DNA of 64,000 bases from Allomuricauda sp. CAU 1633. GTDB taxonomy: Bacteria > Bacteroidota > Bacteroidia > Flavobacteriales > Flavobacteriaceae. Location: positions 1 to 64,000 of the forward strand of contig NZ_JAFLNE010000007.1 of assembly GCF_017313225.1 (NCBI RefSeq), given 5' to 3'. The notes beneath the pieces are model-generated. The model saw only the letters and a list, made by a program, of their open reading frames with translations. It ran no database searches and had not been told where the DNA came from. The number at the start of each line of letters is the position of its first letter. Position 1 is the stretch's first letter. Shown here piece by piece: positions 8,399 to 17,608 of the stretch. Position numbers and translations under genes: made by a program.

Positions 8399-10123
8399 TT
8401 ACATGATCATTACAGACTTACTCATGCGTTGGTCCGCTACGGATATACGATAAATGTATTTTCCAGTGGACAGACTGTCCCGCACTCGTTCCCTAATATT
8501 GATTTCGGTGGCACCTTCCAATAACATTTCATTGAAAACAGTACCCACTTTTTGTCCCAAAATGTTGAAGAGTTCAATATCAACATGGGCGGCAAAAGGC
8601 ATATCCAAATGGATATGGGGCATCCGTGGAGATGTTGGTGGATAATAAGGTGTGTGTACAATGTTGTTCACCAATTCTGGATCTGGTGTCATACCATCTT
8701 CACTTGGTGGTGTTTCCGGAAATGTTGGCGGATCGTTGTCCATGGCAATGTCATCAAACTCCTCACCACTACAGTTAAAACCTAGATCAATAGCCCTGTA
8801 CGTGTAGCCCAATAAATGCTGCTCCACAGCAGTTCTAGGTACGCAAAGCCATTCTGCAAGTACGGTTCCGTAGAGATCTCTAAAATCCATGGTGTACTCC
8901 AAGTTACCCCTACTGTTGGGGCTATCCAAAGATGGGTGGTCGCCCACAAAAGCACTTCCGTTGAGTCCTGATCCAAAGAATAGGGTAGGAGCCGCTTTTC
9001 CGTGATCGGTACCGTTGGAACCATTTTCAAAGATTCTACGACCAAACTCAGAAAAAGTCATGCTCAATACCTTATCATCTTGTTCGGTACAGGCCAAATC
9101 CTCATAGAAATTGTTGATGGCAATGGAAAGATTGGACATCAGTTGCTCGTGAACGATGGGTTGATTACCATGTGTGTCAAATCCGCCCATGGAAATCATG
9201 TAAACTTTTGTTCCAAGATTTCCTTTAATCAATTTGGCCAAAAGTGATAATTGTCTGGCAAAACCATTATCCTGATATTCCACGCAGGTAAGGGCATCGC
9301 CACGCTCATAAGCTTCGTGGATTTTGCCGGCGTACTCGTAAGTGGTATTGGCCACCCCACGCAAGAAACGAAGTTGATCACCGTACATACAGTCATCAAA
9401 TGGGGCCGTTTCAATATCGTAGAACAATCCGGTTTGGGCAATTTCTTCCAACTGATCAATATTGTTGGTCACAAAGGCATAATTGGTCTCTTCTCCCTGG
9501 AAGACCAAATTGGACAGGTTTCCAATTTGAATGGCCGCAGGTGCCTCTGGTGGGTTGATCAAATAATCTGGATAGATATTTTCAAAATGCCTACCCATCC
9601 AACCAGTAGGTTCACCGGTAAATCCAGTCGTGTTTAGATCGGTGTTGGCAAAAATATCGGATCCGGTAAAATGGGACAGACTTTGGTTTTCGTACCCCAC
9701 ACCATGAACGGCCTTAAACTGTCCTTCGCCCCATAGGGGTTCTAAGGAGCTCATGTAGGTGGGTACACCAAAATCATCGGTAAGTTTTAGGACTTTACTT
9801 TCAGGGATGTAGATGTTGGGCCTAGCATTAGCATAAGTATCATATTGTTGTATTGGGATGACCGTGCTCAATCCATCATTTCCTCCTGACAAGCGAATCA
9901 GAATCAATATGTTGTCAGTTTCTGCGGCGGCAATGGCGGCAGTTAGGGGTGATGGGGCAGAAGCCGAAATAAAGTTGCTTCCCAAGAACATGGAACCAGA
10001 ACCGGCAATACCCAAGGCTTGGATAAAGGACCGTCTGCTCCAATTTTTGTGTTCCAAATCGTGGCCTTTGTGTTCAAGACCTTTGTGTGGAGATGTATGG
10101 TGGTTGTGGTGATTATCGCACAT
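8399..10123 (-). CDS. DUF1501 secreted protein with Tat signal and T9SS sorting domain
   Basis: 574 residues. The N-terminus is unusually histidine-rich (8 His within residues 5-25), followed by a twin-arginine signal SRRSFIQALGIAG (residues 29-41). The DUF1501 body follows, recognised by LIRLSGGNDGLSTVIP, GGFDTHGNQ and TFSEFGRR; the family belongs to the sulfatase/alkaline-phosphatase-like fold. The last 75 residues are a type A T9SS sorting domain (IELFNILGQKVGTVF ... GKYIYRISV). It is therefore predicted to cross the inner membrane folded via Tat and then be handled by type IX secretion. The DUF1800 gene sits 11 bases upstream; the two families almost always occur as a pair. Biochemical role unknown. 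Confidence 0.88.
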   Translation of the reverse strand: MCDNHHNHHTSPHKGLEHKGHDLEHKNWSRRSFIQALGIAGSGSMFLGSNFISASAPSPLTAAIAAAETDNILILIRLSGGNDGLSTVIPIQQYDTYANARPNIYIPESKVLKLTDDFGVPTYMSSLEPLWGEGQFKAVHGVGYENQSLSHFTGSDIFANTDLNTTGFTGEPTGWMGRHFENIYPDYLINPPEAPAAIQIGNLSNLVFQGEETNYAFVTNNIDQLEEIAQTGLFYDIETAPFDDCMYGDQLRFLRGVANTTYEYAGKIHEAYERGDALTCVEYQDNGFARQLSLLAKLIKGNLGTKVYMISMGGFDTHGNQPIVHEQLMSNLSIAINNFYEDLACTEQDDKVLSMTFSEFGRRIFENGSNGTDHGKAAPTLFFGSGLNGSAFVGDHPSLDSPNSRGNLEYTMDFRDLYGTVLAEWLCVPRTAVEQHLLGYTYRAIDLGFNCSGEEFDDIAMDNDPPTFPETPPSEDGMTPDPELVNNIVHTPYYPPTSPRMPHIHLDMPFAAHVDIELFNILGQKVGTVFNEMLLEGATEINIRERVRDSLSTGKYIYRISVADQRMSKSVMIM

Positions 10124-10134
10124 AATGGTAGGGG

Positions 10135-11646
10135 TTATTTAAGTTGAAATTCGGGTTCTCTGGACAAATGACGCAAAAGCACATACACTTGGGTAGGTGC
10201 CTCCATGCTCACTGCCAGCATCCAAAGGCTCAATCCGCCCGTAATATAATCCGGGGAATAATAATTCTCTGGTACATCGTCAATTTTGAAGGCATCCATA
10301 GCCTTTTCAAAATCGGCGTCCGTCAACAGGCCTTTGGGAGTAAACTTGTTCACCAAGGCCCTAACCACTATTTCAGGATTGCTGGTATTGCTATCGGCAG
10401 CACCAACAGCATCCATGGCCAATGTCCTGAACTGCTCTGGGTTATCTTGAAAAAAGCGTTCCAAGAATACTTCAGAAGTCAGCCATCGCCCAATAATAAA
10501 ATTGGAGTTGATCCACTGGCGATCGCGTTGCCATCCAGCAACATCATAGGGATCAAATAATTCTTGACCAATTAGTCCGGCTGAATCTATCAGATTTATT
10601 ATGGTACCGTCATTGTATGCAAATCCGGTTTCCTTAACTAAATGGAAGTATAGGTCAAAAGGACTTTTAATGATTACCCCAATGGCGGTTTCATCAAAAA
10701 AGTGTTGACTCTTGAGCAATTGGCGCAATACCGGGGCAATTTCAAAATTGTTTGCAATAAAGGTCTGAGCCATCCCAGCAATGATATCCTGTGCATTGCC
10801 ACCTTCTTCTCCAGATGAATCGGGGTGTACGTAATATTCGTATAGTTTCATGCAGATGAAACCAGCAATCTCATTTGCTCTTTCATTAAAGAGAATATCG
10901 ATTACATCGTCATAGTCCCAATTTCCAGTCTGACCTAAAATGGTTTTACTGCCTGTGTTAAAGTCTTCGGGATTAAAGGTCACTTGGGTACAGCCTTCTT
11001 CACCTCGTTCTGTATATCCAGAAATGGCCTTGGCTGTTTCTATAATATCATTCTCGGTATATCCATTACCTTCTCCCAAAGTAAAGAGCTCATAAAGTTC
11101 ACGCGCGTAGTTCTCGTTGGGATTATCACCTCGGTTTCGGACTCCGTCCAAATAATAGAGCATGGCGCTGGTAAGTCCAATTTCATGAACAAAAGTCTTG
11201 AAGTTTCCGAGGGCGTTACGTTGCAGGCAATTCATGTAGTAGTACAAAAATTGGTTACAATTGTACACATCCAACTCGGTCACAAAGTGGTTGCTCCAGA
11301 AGAAACTCAAACGATCCCGGACACTGTTGTCCATAAGAGCATTCCCGTAAGCGGTTGTGAATTCCTCCAATTGGGCACGTCTCATTTCCCTGGCCAAATC
11401 GTCATCGGCGGGATAATTGGAATCGTTCCAATCTGCCCAAGCCGGGGCTGGAACCACTGGAGCCGCAAGGGCTTGATTTATTAAGTTGTCTACTAAATTT
11501 CCCGCTGTTTGTCCAACAGCAGCGTTAATGGTCTGTACTGAGGCACTGAAACCAAGCCTCCTGTACAAGTGGGCAGCACGTAACTCGTCCAAGGGAACAG
11601 TATACGGCGCCAACGTTGAGGAATTACAATTAATGAAGTATTCCAT
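10135..11646 (-). CDS. DUF1800 family protein, partner of the DUF1501 protein
   Basis: 503 residues, recognised by HLYRRLGFSAS at the start, RDRLSFFWSNHFVTE, NYARELYELFTLGEGNGYTENDI and FDPYDVAGWQRDRQWIN. No signal peptide can be seen at the N-terminus (MEYFINCNSSTLAPYTVPL), unlike its DUF1501 partner, so it is either cytoplasmic or carried out together with the Tat-targeted partner. First gene of a two-gene operon that ends at a strong terminator near 8303-8368. Function unknown. Confidence 0.85.
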   Translation of the reverse strand: MEYFINCNSSTLAPYTVPLDELRAAHLYRRLGFSASVQTINAAVGQTAGNLVDNLINQALAAPVVPAPAWADWNDSNYPADDDLAREMRRAQLEEFTTAYGNALMDNSVRDRLSFFWSNHFVTELDVYNCNQFLYYYMNCLQRNALGNFKTFVHEIGLTSAMLYYLDGVRNRGDNPNENYARELYELFTLGEGNGYTENDIIETAKAISGYTERGEEGCTQVTFNPEDFNTGSKTILGQTGNWDYDDVIDILFNERANEIAGFICMKLYEYYVHPDSSGEEGGNAQDIIAGMAQTFIANNFEIAPVLRQLLKSQHFFDETAIGVIIKSPFDLYFHLVKETGFAYNDGTIINLIDSAGLIGQELFDPYDVAGWQRDRQWINSNFIIGRWLTSEVFLERFFQDNPEQFRTLAMDAVGAADSNTSNPEIVVRALVNKFTPKGLLTDADFEKAMDAFKIDDVPENYYSPDYITGGLSLWMLAVSMEAPTQVYVLLRHLSREPEFQLK

Positions 11647-11815
11647 AGCAATGTCTGGCGTTAATTAGGTACATAGTTTTGGGGCAACTATATGTTTAGT
11701 TAACGTTGGGCGTGGTTCAATTCAGCCAACAAATTACAATCTAAACGCTTTAATCACCGTGAACTACCAAATTTTTCGATGAACTGCATGGTTTTTTTAA
11801 TATTTTTCCAAATCT

Positions 11816-12175
11816 ATGGGAAAACATAATGAATTTGGAAAGCAAGGTGAAGCACTGGCCGTAGCATTTTTATTGAATAGGGGTTATGAGATTTGTGCTC
11901 AAAATTATCGCTATCTAAAGGCTGAAATTGATATCATTGCAAGGCAAGGGGAAACAGTGGCCATTGTTGAGGTAAAGTCACGAAAAATGGGGTTTTTAGA
12001 GGATATTTCCACTACAATCAACGCTAAAAAAAGGAAGCTTTTGGTCTTGGCAGCAGATCATTATGTCCTAGAAATGGATTTAGATGTAGAGGTGCGTTTT
12101 GATGTGATTACCGTGATCCAAAAAGGAACAGATTTTGAAATTGACCACTTGGAAGATGCTTTTTATTTTTTCTAA
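11816..12175 (+). CDS. YraN / UPF0102 family endonuclease-like protein
   Basis: 119 residues with the restriction-endonuclease-like core: GKQGEALAVAFLLNRGYEI, then AEIDIIARQGETVAIVEVKSRK, the E-x-K being the predicted metal-binding residues. The family is widespread next to rnhB/rsmI in other bacteria; it is implicated in DNA processing but poorly characterised. Starts at ATG 11816 with a short leader. Confidence 0.9.
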   Translation: MGKHNEFGKQGEALAVAFLLNRGYEICAQNYRYLKAEIDIIARQGETVAIVEVKSRKMGFLEDISTTINAKKRKLLVLAADHYVLEMDLDVEVRFDVITVIQKGTDFEIDHLEDAFYFF

Positions 12176-12202
12176 CCATTTGTTTGTTTTGTAACAATAT
12201 GT

Positions 12203-12210
12203 TATTTTTG
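12203..12210 (+). promoter_or_regulatory. Bacteroidota-type -7 element TATTTTTG
   Basis: Matches TAnnTTTG, with TTTG motifs about 16 bases upstream (12183-12191) as a possible -33 element. It lies 22 bases before the ATG at 12233. Confidence 0.45.
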
Positions 12211-12232
12211 TACCAAATCAAACCAAACAATA

Positions 12233-12892
12233 ATGAAAACAATTTCTGCAGTAGTTGAGCATTACATTAAAAAGAAGCCTTTTCTGCAAACCGCACTTGC
12301 ACAGGGAATTATTAACCTTACTTCCTTATCGAGACAAATAAAACCTGAAATTGCCGATGCTTTGGGCAAAGATGTAAAGGACGGAGCCATTGTAATGGCA
12401 CTCAAGCGCCTTTCCGATGATTTGGAGTTCAGGGCCACCCACAGGATTGTAAAGGTGCTCAAAAATATTGGTGAGATAACCGTGCGATCTAACCTTACGG
12501 ATTATACCTTTTTAGCATCCGATACCATTCTACAACAACAAGCCCGATTGTTGGAAGAAGTCAATGAAAACCAAGATGTTTTTTATACGTCTTCCCGTGG
12601 GGTGAATGAAATCAACATTGTGATCAGCAATATTATGGACAGTGTGGTGGAAAAATACTTTAAACACGAACGTTGCACCCAAAAGGCTGAAGGACTGTCT
12701 TCCATCACCGTAAAATTACCCGCTGAAAATGTTTCCGTTCCTGGGATTTATTACTTTATTTTCCAACGCTTGGCTTGGGAGGGCATTGTGCTTTATGAGG
12801 TAATTTCCACTACCAACGAGTTTACCATTTTGGTGAATGAGGAGCAAGTGGATGTCGCCTTCAAGACCATCAAGGACCTTAAATTGTTATAG
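12233..12892 (+). CDS. ACT-domain-like regulatory protein
   Basis: 219 residues. The N-terminal part (AQGIINLTSLSRQIKPEIADALGKDVKDGAIVMALKRL) resembles a helical DNA-binding or regulatory region. The C-terminal part repeats ACT-like strands: SRGVNEINIVISN and IYYFIFQRLAWEGIVLYEVISTTNEFTILVNEEQVDVAF. Similar flavobacterial proteins are often labelled as aspartate-kinase-like because of the ACT repeats, but no kinase domain is present. An amino-acid-sensing regulator is the best guess. It has its own likely promoter. Confidence 0.6.
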   Translation: MKTISAVVEHYIKKKPFLQTALAQGIINLTSLSRQIKPEIADALGKDVKDGAIVMALKRLSDDLEFRATHRIVKVLKNIGEITVRSNLTDYTFLASDTILQQQARLLEEVNENQDVFYTSSRGVNEINIVISNIMDSVVEKYFKHERCTQKAEGLSSITVKLPAENVSVPGIYYFIFQRLAWEGIVLYEVISTTNEFTILVNEEQVDVAFKTIKDLKLL

Positions 12893-12965
12893 GACTGCTT
12901 TCTTTCACAGTGTTTTAGACTAAAATGGCCCCAATCCCGTTTTAGAACAAGACACTTTTGGAAGA

Positions 12966-14948
12966 ATGACCAAAAAAAGAATCTTTTTCGGACTGTTGGC
13001 CCTTTTGGTGCTCTATCTGTGCTATTTGGCCTATGTTTTCATCCTTTCGCCAAAGACCAATCTGCAGTCCATTTACCTTATTCCGAAGGATGCCGTTTTT
13101 GTGGTGGAATCAGAACATCCTGTTGACAGCTGGAAGAAAGTCAGTGAAAGTGAAGCATGGCACCACCTTCAGAAAAACAACTACTTTGCTGAACTGACGG
13201 AGAACATCCAAAAAGTGGATACCGTCTTCCAGAACAACCATAACCTTTTTGAGTTTTTTGATGGGCGGTCCCTTTTTATTTCCATCCACATGATTTCACC
13301 CAAGGATTATGGGATTTTTTATGTGTTGGATTTAAAACGTATCGCCAAGCTGCAACTGCTCAAAAGTTATTTCAACACCCTGCTCAACGAAGATTATGTA
13401 TTGAGCAAACGAAACTATCATGACCACGAAATTTTGGAGGTGCATGATCGAAAAAGTAAGGAGACCATGCATCTGGCCTTTATCAAGAACCAGTTGGTGG
13501 CATCTTATACCCATACACTTGTGGAAGCTTCCATTGACCAATACCAAGAGCCTGTAATTGGGCGTAACCTCAATTTTATTGAAATCAACCAGAAAGTGGG
13601 GCATGAGGATTTGTTCCGCATGTATGTGCAGTACAATTACATCGATGATTACATAAAACGATTTACAGACCAGCCATCGGATTGGGTAAAGCGAGCTAGT
13701 GAAAACTTCCTCTTTTCCGGTTTTTATTTTGATTTGGACAAGAACGGCACCTTGGTCGCCAATGGGTTTACCAATATAAGTTCCGTCAACGAAAATTATT
13801 TGGAGGCTTTGCAAAAGTCGGGAACCGCAGAACGCACCATTCCCCAAATAGCACCGAAACGTACCGCACTTTACATCAGTTATGGGTTTGATAGCTTCGC
13901 TGAATTCTACACGAATTTTGAAATGGTTCAGCAGAACGACCCCAAACAATTTGAAAACTATCAAGCAGGAATTGAAAAAGTGGAAAAGTTCCTGAAAATT
14001 GATGTCAAGGAAAACTTTGTTAGTTGGATAGGGGATGAAGTAGGACTATTGCAGATTCAGTCCCATATTTCTAAAGGAAAAAACGATATGGCCCTTGTTT
14101 TGAAGGCTAACGATATTGAAAAAGCGAAGACAAATCTGGGCTTTGTACTCAATCAAATCCGAAAAAAGACCCCAGTGAAATTTAAGGCTGTCAACTACAA
14201 AGCGTATGAAATCAATTTTCTGTCCATAAAAGGATTTTTCAAAATTTTACTGGGGAACAGGTTTGAAGAGTTTGATAAACCTTATTTCACCCAAATTGGG
14301 GATTATGTGGTTTTCAGTGATAACCCCAACACCCTGAAAAGCATTATTGATGATGTGGTGGATGGGGAAACCCTGTCCACTTCAGAGGAGTTTAGGAAAT
14401 TTGATGGCCGTTTTGAATCTGAATCGACCGTTTTTGTCTATAGCAATATTCCAGTGCTCTACAATAATATGTATGCCTTGGCAGATGGCACTACGAAACA
14501 AAAAATGCGTAAGAACAAGGATTTTATCATCTGCTTTCCCCAAGTTGGATTTCAACTTACCCCTGAGGATAATTTATTTGAAAGTCGATTGGTGCTCAAC
14601 TATCAAAATGTAGAGGAGGTAAAGAAGAATTCCCAGTTTGAGGACAAGGTTCAAATCCCAAATTCCAAAACCCAAAACTCAAATTCCACAGAAATTACTG
14701 AAGCTATTTTTGACCTCAAACCCATTTACCCCACAGATCTCAATGCAAAATCCTTTAGTAGAAGCTATGCGAATGGTTCTGTACGCTTTGAGGTCGACCT
14801 CAAGGATGGGTTAAAGCATGGTCGCTATACAGAATATTACTCAGATGGCACTGAAAAAATCACCGGCCGTTTCCGTAATGATGAGCAGGTAGGCACTTGG
14901 CGGTATTATGATTCGGATGGCAAAATGGTTTTGAGAAAACGATTCTAA
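12966..14948 (+). CDS. Membrane-anchored DUF3352-like protein with C-terminal YwqK/MORN-like repeat
   Basis: 660 residues. A single N-terminal membrane anchor (FFGLLALLVLYLCYLAYVFIL) is followed by a large extracytoplasmic domain beginning YLIPKDAVFVVESEHPVDSW, with repeated segments such as KNDMALVLKANDIEKAK and YVVFSDNPNTLKSIIDD typical of DUF3352-like proteins. The C-terminal 60 residues are YwqK-like repeats (GSVRFEVDLKDGLKHGRYTEY, FRNDEQVGTWRYYDSDGKMV). Between them, near residues 562-574, lies QIPNSKTQNSNS, encoded by a low-complexity repeat. The stop interleaves with that of the convergent gene. Function unknown. Confidence 0.7.
   Translation: MTKKRIFFGLLALLVLYLCYLAYVFILSPKTNLQSIYLIPKDAVFVVESEHPVDSWKKVSESEAWHHLQKNNYFAELTENIQKVDTVFQNNHNLFEFFDGRSLFISIHMISPKDYGIFYVLDLKRIAKLQLLKSYFNTLLNEDYVLSKRNYHDHEILEVHDRKSKETMHLAFIKNQLVASYTHTLVEASIDQYQEPVIGRNLNFIEINQKVGHEDLFRMYVQYNYIDDYIKRFTDQPSDWVKRASENFLFSGFYFDLDKNGTLVANGFTNISSVNENYLEALQKSGTAERTIPQIAPKRTALYISYGFDSFAEFYTNFEMVQQNDPKQFENYQAGIEKVEKFLKIDVKENFVSWIGDEVGLLQIQSHISKGKNDMALVLKANDIEKAKTNLGFVLNQIRKKTPVKFKAVNYKAYEINFLSIKGFFKILLGNRFEEFDKPYFTQIGDYVVFSDNPNTLKSIIDDVVDGETLSTSEEFRKFDGRFESESTVFVYSNIPVLYNNMYALADGTTKQKMRKNKDFIICFPQVGFQLTPEDNLFESRLVLNYQNVEEVKKNSQFEDKVQIPNSKTQNSNSTEITEAIFDLKPIYPTDLNAKSFSRSYANGSVRFEVDLKDGLKHGRYTEYYSDGTEKITGRFRNDEQVGTWRYYDSDGKMVLRKRF
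14651..14688. repeat. Low-complexity CAAATTCC-type repeat inside a coding region
   Basis: About 38 bases of degenerate units (CAAATCCC, AAATTCC, AAAACCC, AAAACTC, AAATTCC). It encodes an Asn/Ser-rich linker between two domains. I recall similar sequence stretches scattered in Bacteroidota genomes. Confidence 0.5.
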
Positions 14949-15448
14949 CCCTTTTTCAATTCATTCAAGAGTTCATTCAAATCTAAAGATTTAGTATACA
15001 TATCCAAAGAACCATCCTCTTTTTGCGGCCATTCTTCTTGTGGTCGGTCCCAATACAGCTCCACACCATTTTCATCGGGGTCATTAAGATATAATGCTTC
15101 GGAAACCCCATGGTCTGCTGCACCGGTCAAGGAATAGTTTGCTTCCAATAGTCGATTGAGGATGGTAGCTAAATCCTTTCGAGTTGGATATAGGATTGCC
15201 GTATGGAAAAGCCCAGCCGATCGTTGTGGAGCAGGTTGGGCACCTTTGCTGTACCACGTATTCAATCCAATATGATGATGATATCCCCCCGCCGAAATAA
15301 AGGCGGCTTGGTCACCGTAGGTTTGGGTGAGTTCAAAACCCAAAAGCCCACAATAAAAATCCAAGGCTCTTTGCAAATCGGAAACTTTGAGGTGTACATG
15401 GCCAATTCGAGTTTGGGCTGGAACGGAATACGCGGGTAATTTATCCAT
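14945..15448 (-). CDS. VOC family dioxygenase/glyoxalase-like protein
   Basis: 167 residues from MDKLPAYSVPAQTRIGHVHL. The paired beta-alpha-beta3 metal-binding fold is clear: IGHVHLKVSDLQRALDFYCGLLGFEL with His and GVSEALYLNDPDENGVELYWDRP with the metal-binding Glu. These resemble catechol-2,3-dioxygenase-like members. The ATG at 15448 was chosen over an upstream start at 15499, because the latter would add 17 non-conserved residues and reach into the promoter of the divergent gene. Its stop codon interleaves with that of the convergent upstream gene (14945-14948). Substrate unknown. Confidence 0.85.
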   Translation of the reverse strand: MDKLPAYSVPAQTRIGHVHLKVSDLQRALDFYCGLLGFELTQTYGDQAAFISAGGYHHHIGLNTWYSKGAQPAPQRSAGLFHTAILYPTRKDLATILNRLLEANYSLTGAADHGVSEALYLNDPDENGVELYWDRPQEEWPQKEDGSLDMYTKSLDLNELLNELKKG

Positions 15449-15533
15449 AGCTGTAATGATCAAATGCAAAGGTAGCCATTGGGATGATTCCAATAACAAT
15501 TGTTAACTTCAGGCCATATAAAAGCAAATCCCA

Positions 15534-16691
15534 ATGAAGCAATTTTTTCGAATTTCCTTTCTTTTTTTGTTCGTTACCAGTTTTAATTCCTTGGTGGCCC
15601 AAGAGATGCATTTTCCAGCGCGCTATGAAGCATGGAAAACGGCCGAAAAAAGTCAATTTAAATACAACGTGGAAGAGTTGAACACAGCTATTGATTTTGC
15701 CAAAAACAATGAATATTCAGGCTCCCGAGATTTGCGCCAAGCCATTTTGGAGGGATTCAAGAGAGAACCGTTTCATGAAATTTTAGGCCCCACCAAAAAG
15801 CGGGGTGGTCCCGCGGGAATGATCATTAAGGATGGATATCTGATTGCATCTTGGGGCGATACCCAACGAGTGGATATGACCTTTAGCGTCACTAAAAGCT
15901 TTTTGTCTACCATGGCAGGGCTGGCTGAAGACCAAGGATTGATTCAAAATGTAAAAGATAAGGCTGGGGATTATGTTTGGGATGGTACGTTTGATGGTGC
16001 GCATAATTCCAAAATCACATGGGAACATTTGCTGCAGCAAAATTCAGATTGGTCCGGGGAACTGTGGGGCGGCAAGGATTGGGCTGATCGCCCACCCAAT
16101 GAAGGAGGTTTGGACGATTGGAAATTCAGAACGCTTAACGAACCGGGCACTGTGATGGAGTACAACGATGTACGGGTAAATGTATTGGCGTATTCCTTGA
16201 CCCATCTCTGGCGAAAGCCCTTGCCCATGGTCTTAAAAGAACAGATCATGGACAAAATAGATGCCACACCCACATGGCGTTGGTACGGGTATGACCATGC
16301 TTGGACCGTGATTGATGGATTGAAAATGAAATCGGTAACGGGAGGAGGACATTCCGGCGCAGGATTATTTATTTCTGCGCAAGATATGGCCCGTTTTGGG
16401 TTGTTGTTCCTCAATAACGGGAAATGGAAAGACCAACAATTAGTGAGTGAAAGTTGGATCAAAAAAGCTACACAACCGTCAGTGCCCAATGTAAATTATG
16501 GGTATATGTGGTGGCTCAACCAAAAAGGATCCCGCCATTGGGAAGGAGTACCAGAACATGTATTTTATGCAGCCGGTTTTGGAGGCAACTTTATTGTGGT
16601 GGACCAAAAAAGCGGATTGCTTATTGTGACCCGTTGGTTGGAACCTTCACAAATTGGGGAATTCGTCAAGCAGGTGTATGCGGCATTTTAG
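15534..16691 (+). CDS. Secreted serine hydrolase, class C beta-lactamase fold
   Basis: 385 residues with a signal peptide (FFRISFLFLFVTSFNSLVAQ). Catalytic S-x2-K is in TFSVTKSFLSTMAG, the Tyr-x-Asn element in MEYNDVRVN, and the third box is near GGGHSGAGLF. Related proteins are esterases, D-aminopeptidases or 6-aminohexanoate-dimer hydrolases; true beta-lactamase activity is not implied. Exported by Sec. It overlaps the convergent VOC gene by 26 bases at the 3' end. Confidence 0.88.
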   Translation: MKQFFRISFLFLFVTSFNSLVAQEMHFPARYEAWKTAEKSQFKYNVEELNTAIDFAKNNEYSGSRDLRQAILEGFKREPFHEILGPTKKRGGPAGMIIKDGYLIASWGDTQRVDMTFSVTKSFLSTMAGLAEDQGLIQNVKDKAGDYVWDGTFDGAHNSKITWEHLLQQNSDWSGELWGGKDWADRPPNEGGLDDWKFRTLNEPGTVMEYNDVRVNVLAYSLTHLWRKPLPMVLKEQIMDKIDATPTWRWYGYDHAWTVIDGLKMKSVTGGGHSGAGLFISAQDMARFGLLFLNNGKWKDQQLVSESWIKKATQPSVPNVNYGYMWWLNQKGSRHWEGVPEHVFYAAGFGGNFIVVDQKSGLLIVTRWLEPSQIGEFVKQVYAAF

Positions 16692-17100
16692 ACATGTCCA
16701 TGTGTAGCATTCCCCAGCGATGCCCATCTAGGTCTATAAAGCCCATAACATACATCCAACCGTCTACTTCTGAGGGTTCTGCATATACGGTTCCGCCAGC
16801 ATTTTTGACCATTTCAGCAAACTCATCCACATATTCCTTGGTAGGAGCGTCAAGGTTCAAATAAGCTTCGGTTCCTTTGGAAGTATCTGAAATGGGATTT
16901 CCCGCAAAATGGGCAAAACGTTCTTCTGGAAAGAGCATCAACACTGTTTTGTTTTCATCAAGATAAAAACCCGCATATTCATTGTTTTTGGGTTGATTTT
17001 CGGTTTCTTGAAAGCCAAGGTTGTTGAAGAATTCTTTGGACTTTTTTACATCTTTTACAGGAAGATTGATCCAAAACGTCTTTACTTTATTGATTTTCAT
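16666..17100 (-). CDS. VOC family protein (glyoxalase/bleomycin-resistance-like)
   Basis: 144 residues. VKTFWINLPVKDVKKSKEFFNNLGF and, later, VYAEPSEVDGWMYVMGFIDLDGHRWGMLHMD are the two halves of a VOC module with metal-ligand positions near the end (GHRW). Members of this subgroup are often small stress-related proteins of unknown substrate. It precedes no other gene on its strand and is 6 bases from the NTF2-like gene upstream, so the two form an operon. Confidence 0.85.
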   Translation of the reverse strand: MKINKVKTFWINLPVKDVKKSKEFFNNLGFQETENQPKNNEYAGFYLDENKTVLMLFPEERFAHFAGNPISDTSKGTEAYLNLDAPTKEYVDEFAEMVKNAGGTVYAEPSEVDGWMYVMGFIDLDGHRWGMLHMDMSKMPHTPA

Positions 17101-17106
17101 AATGTT

Positions 17107-17463
17107 CTATTTGATTTTTGTAATATAAGATTTCATCTCCTTGATCTTCGGATTTTTAAACCCACTTAATTTATACACATCACAAAAAGCATAGGTGGCT
17201 GGCTTCCCATTTTGATCTTGGGCATGGATAATCCCATTTACGGCCGCGGTATTGCCATGGGTAATGATTTTATCGAGTTCCAGGCCACATTCAGACTGTA
17301 CCACGGATTCAATTTCTTTTCTGAACTCTTCCAAACCATTGATGGTTTTATCGCCCAACATGGTCCATTTGATATCCTGAGTCACGCTTTCAGCAATAAA
17401 CTGGGTATCCCCTTTGGCGAAAGCCTCATTAAATTTCTTTAAAAATTTTCCCTTTTCTGTCAT
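17107..17463 (-). CDS. NTF2-like / SnoaL-like small protein
   Basis: 118 residues from MTEKGKFLKKFNEAF. The cone-shaped alpha+beta barrel pattern is seen in the sequence AFAKGDTQFIAESVTQDIKWTMLGDKTINGLEEFRKEI followed by strands ending in YAFCDVYKLSG. Such domains bind small ligands or act as isomerases/hydrolases; nothing fixes the role. Start set at ATG 17463; a TTG three codons upstream is the alternative. First gene of a unit with the VOC gene. Confidence 0.8.
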   Translation of the reverse strand: MTEKGKFLKKFNEAFAKGDTQFIAESVTQDIKWTMLGDKTINGLEEFRKEIESVVQSECGLELDKIITHGNTAAVNGIIHAQDQNGKPATYAFCDVYKLSGFKNPKIKEMKSYITKIK

Positions 17464-17608
17464 GAGTATCAATTATTTACAGTAGTTCAAATATACAGGA
17501 GACATAGTATAGCGCACATGTGCAAAAACGACAATCCCGCGGGTCGATTCCGCCATGGGATGGAATTCTGAAAAATTGAAATGTTTTTTAAGAAGGTGTA
17601 TGAGGCTT

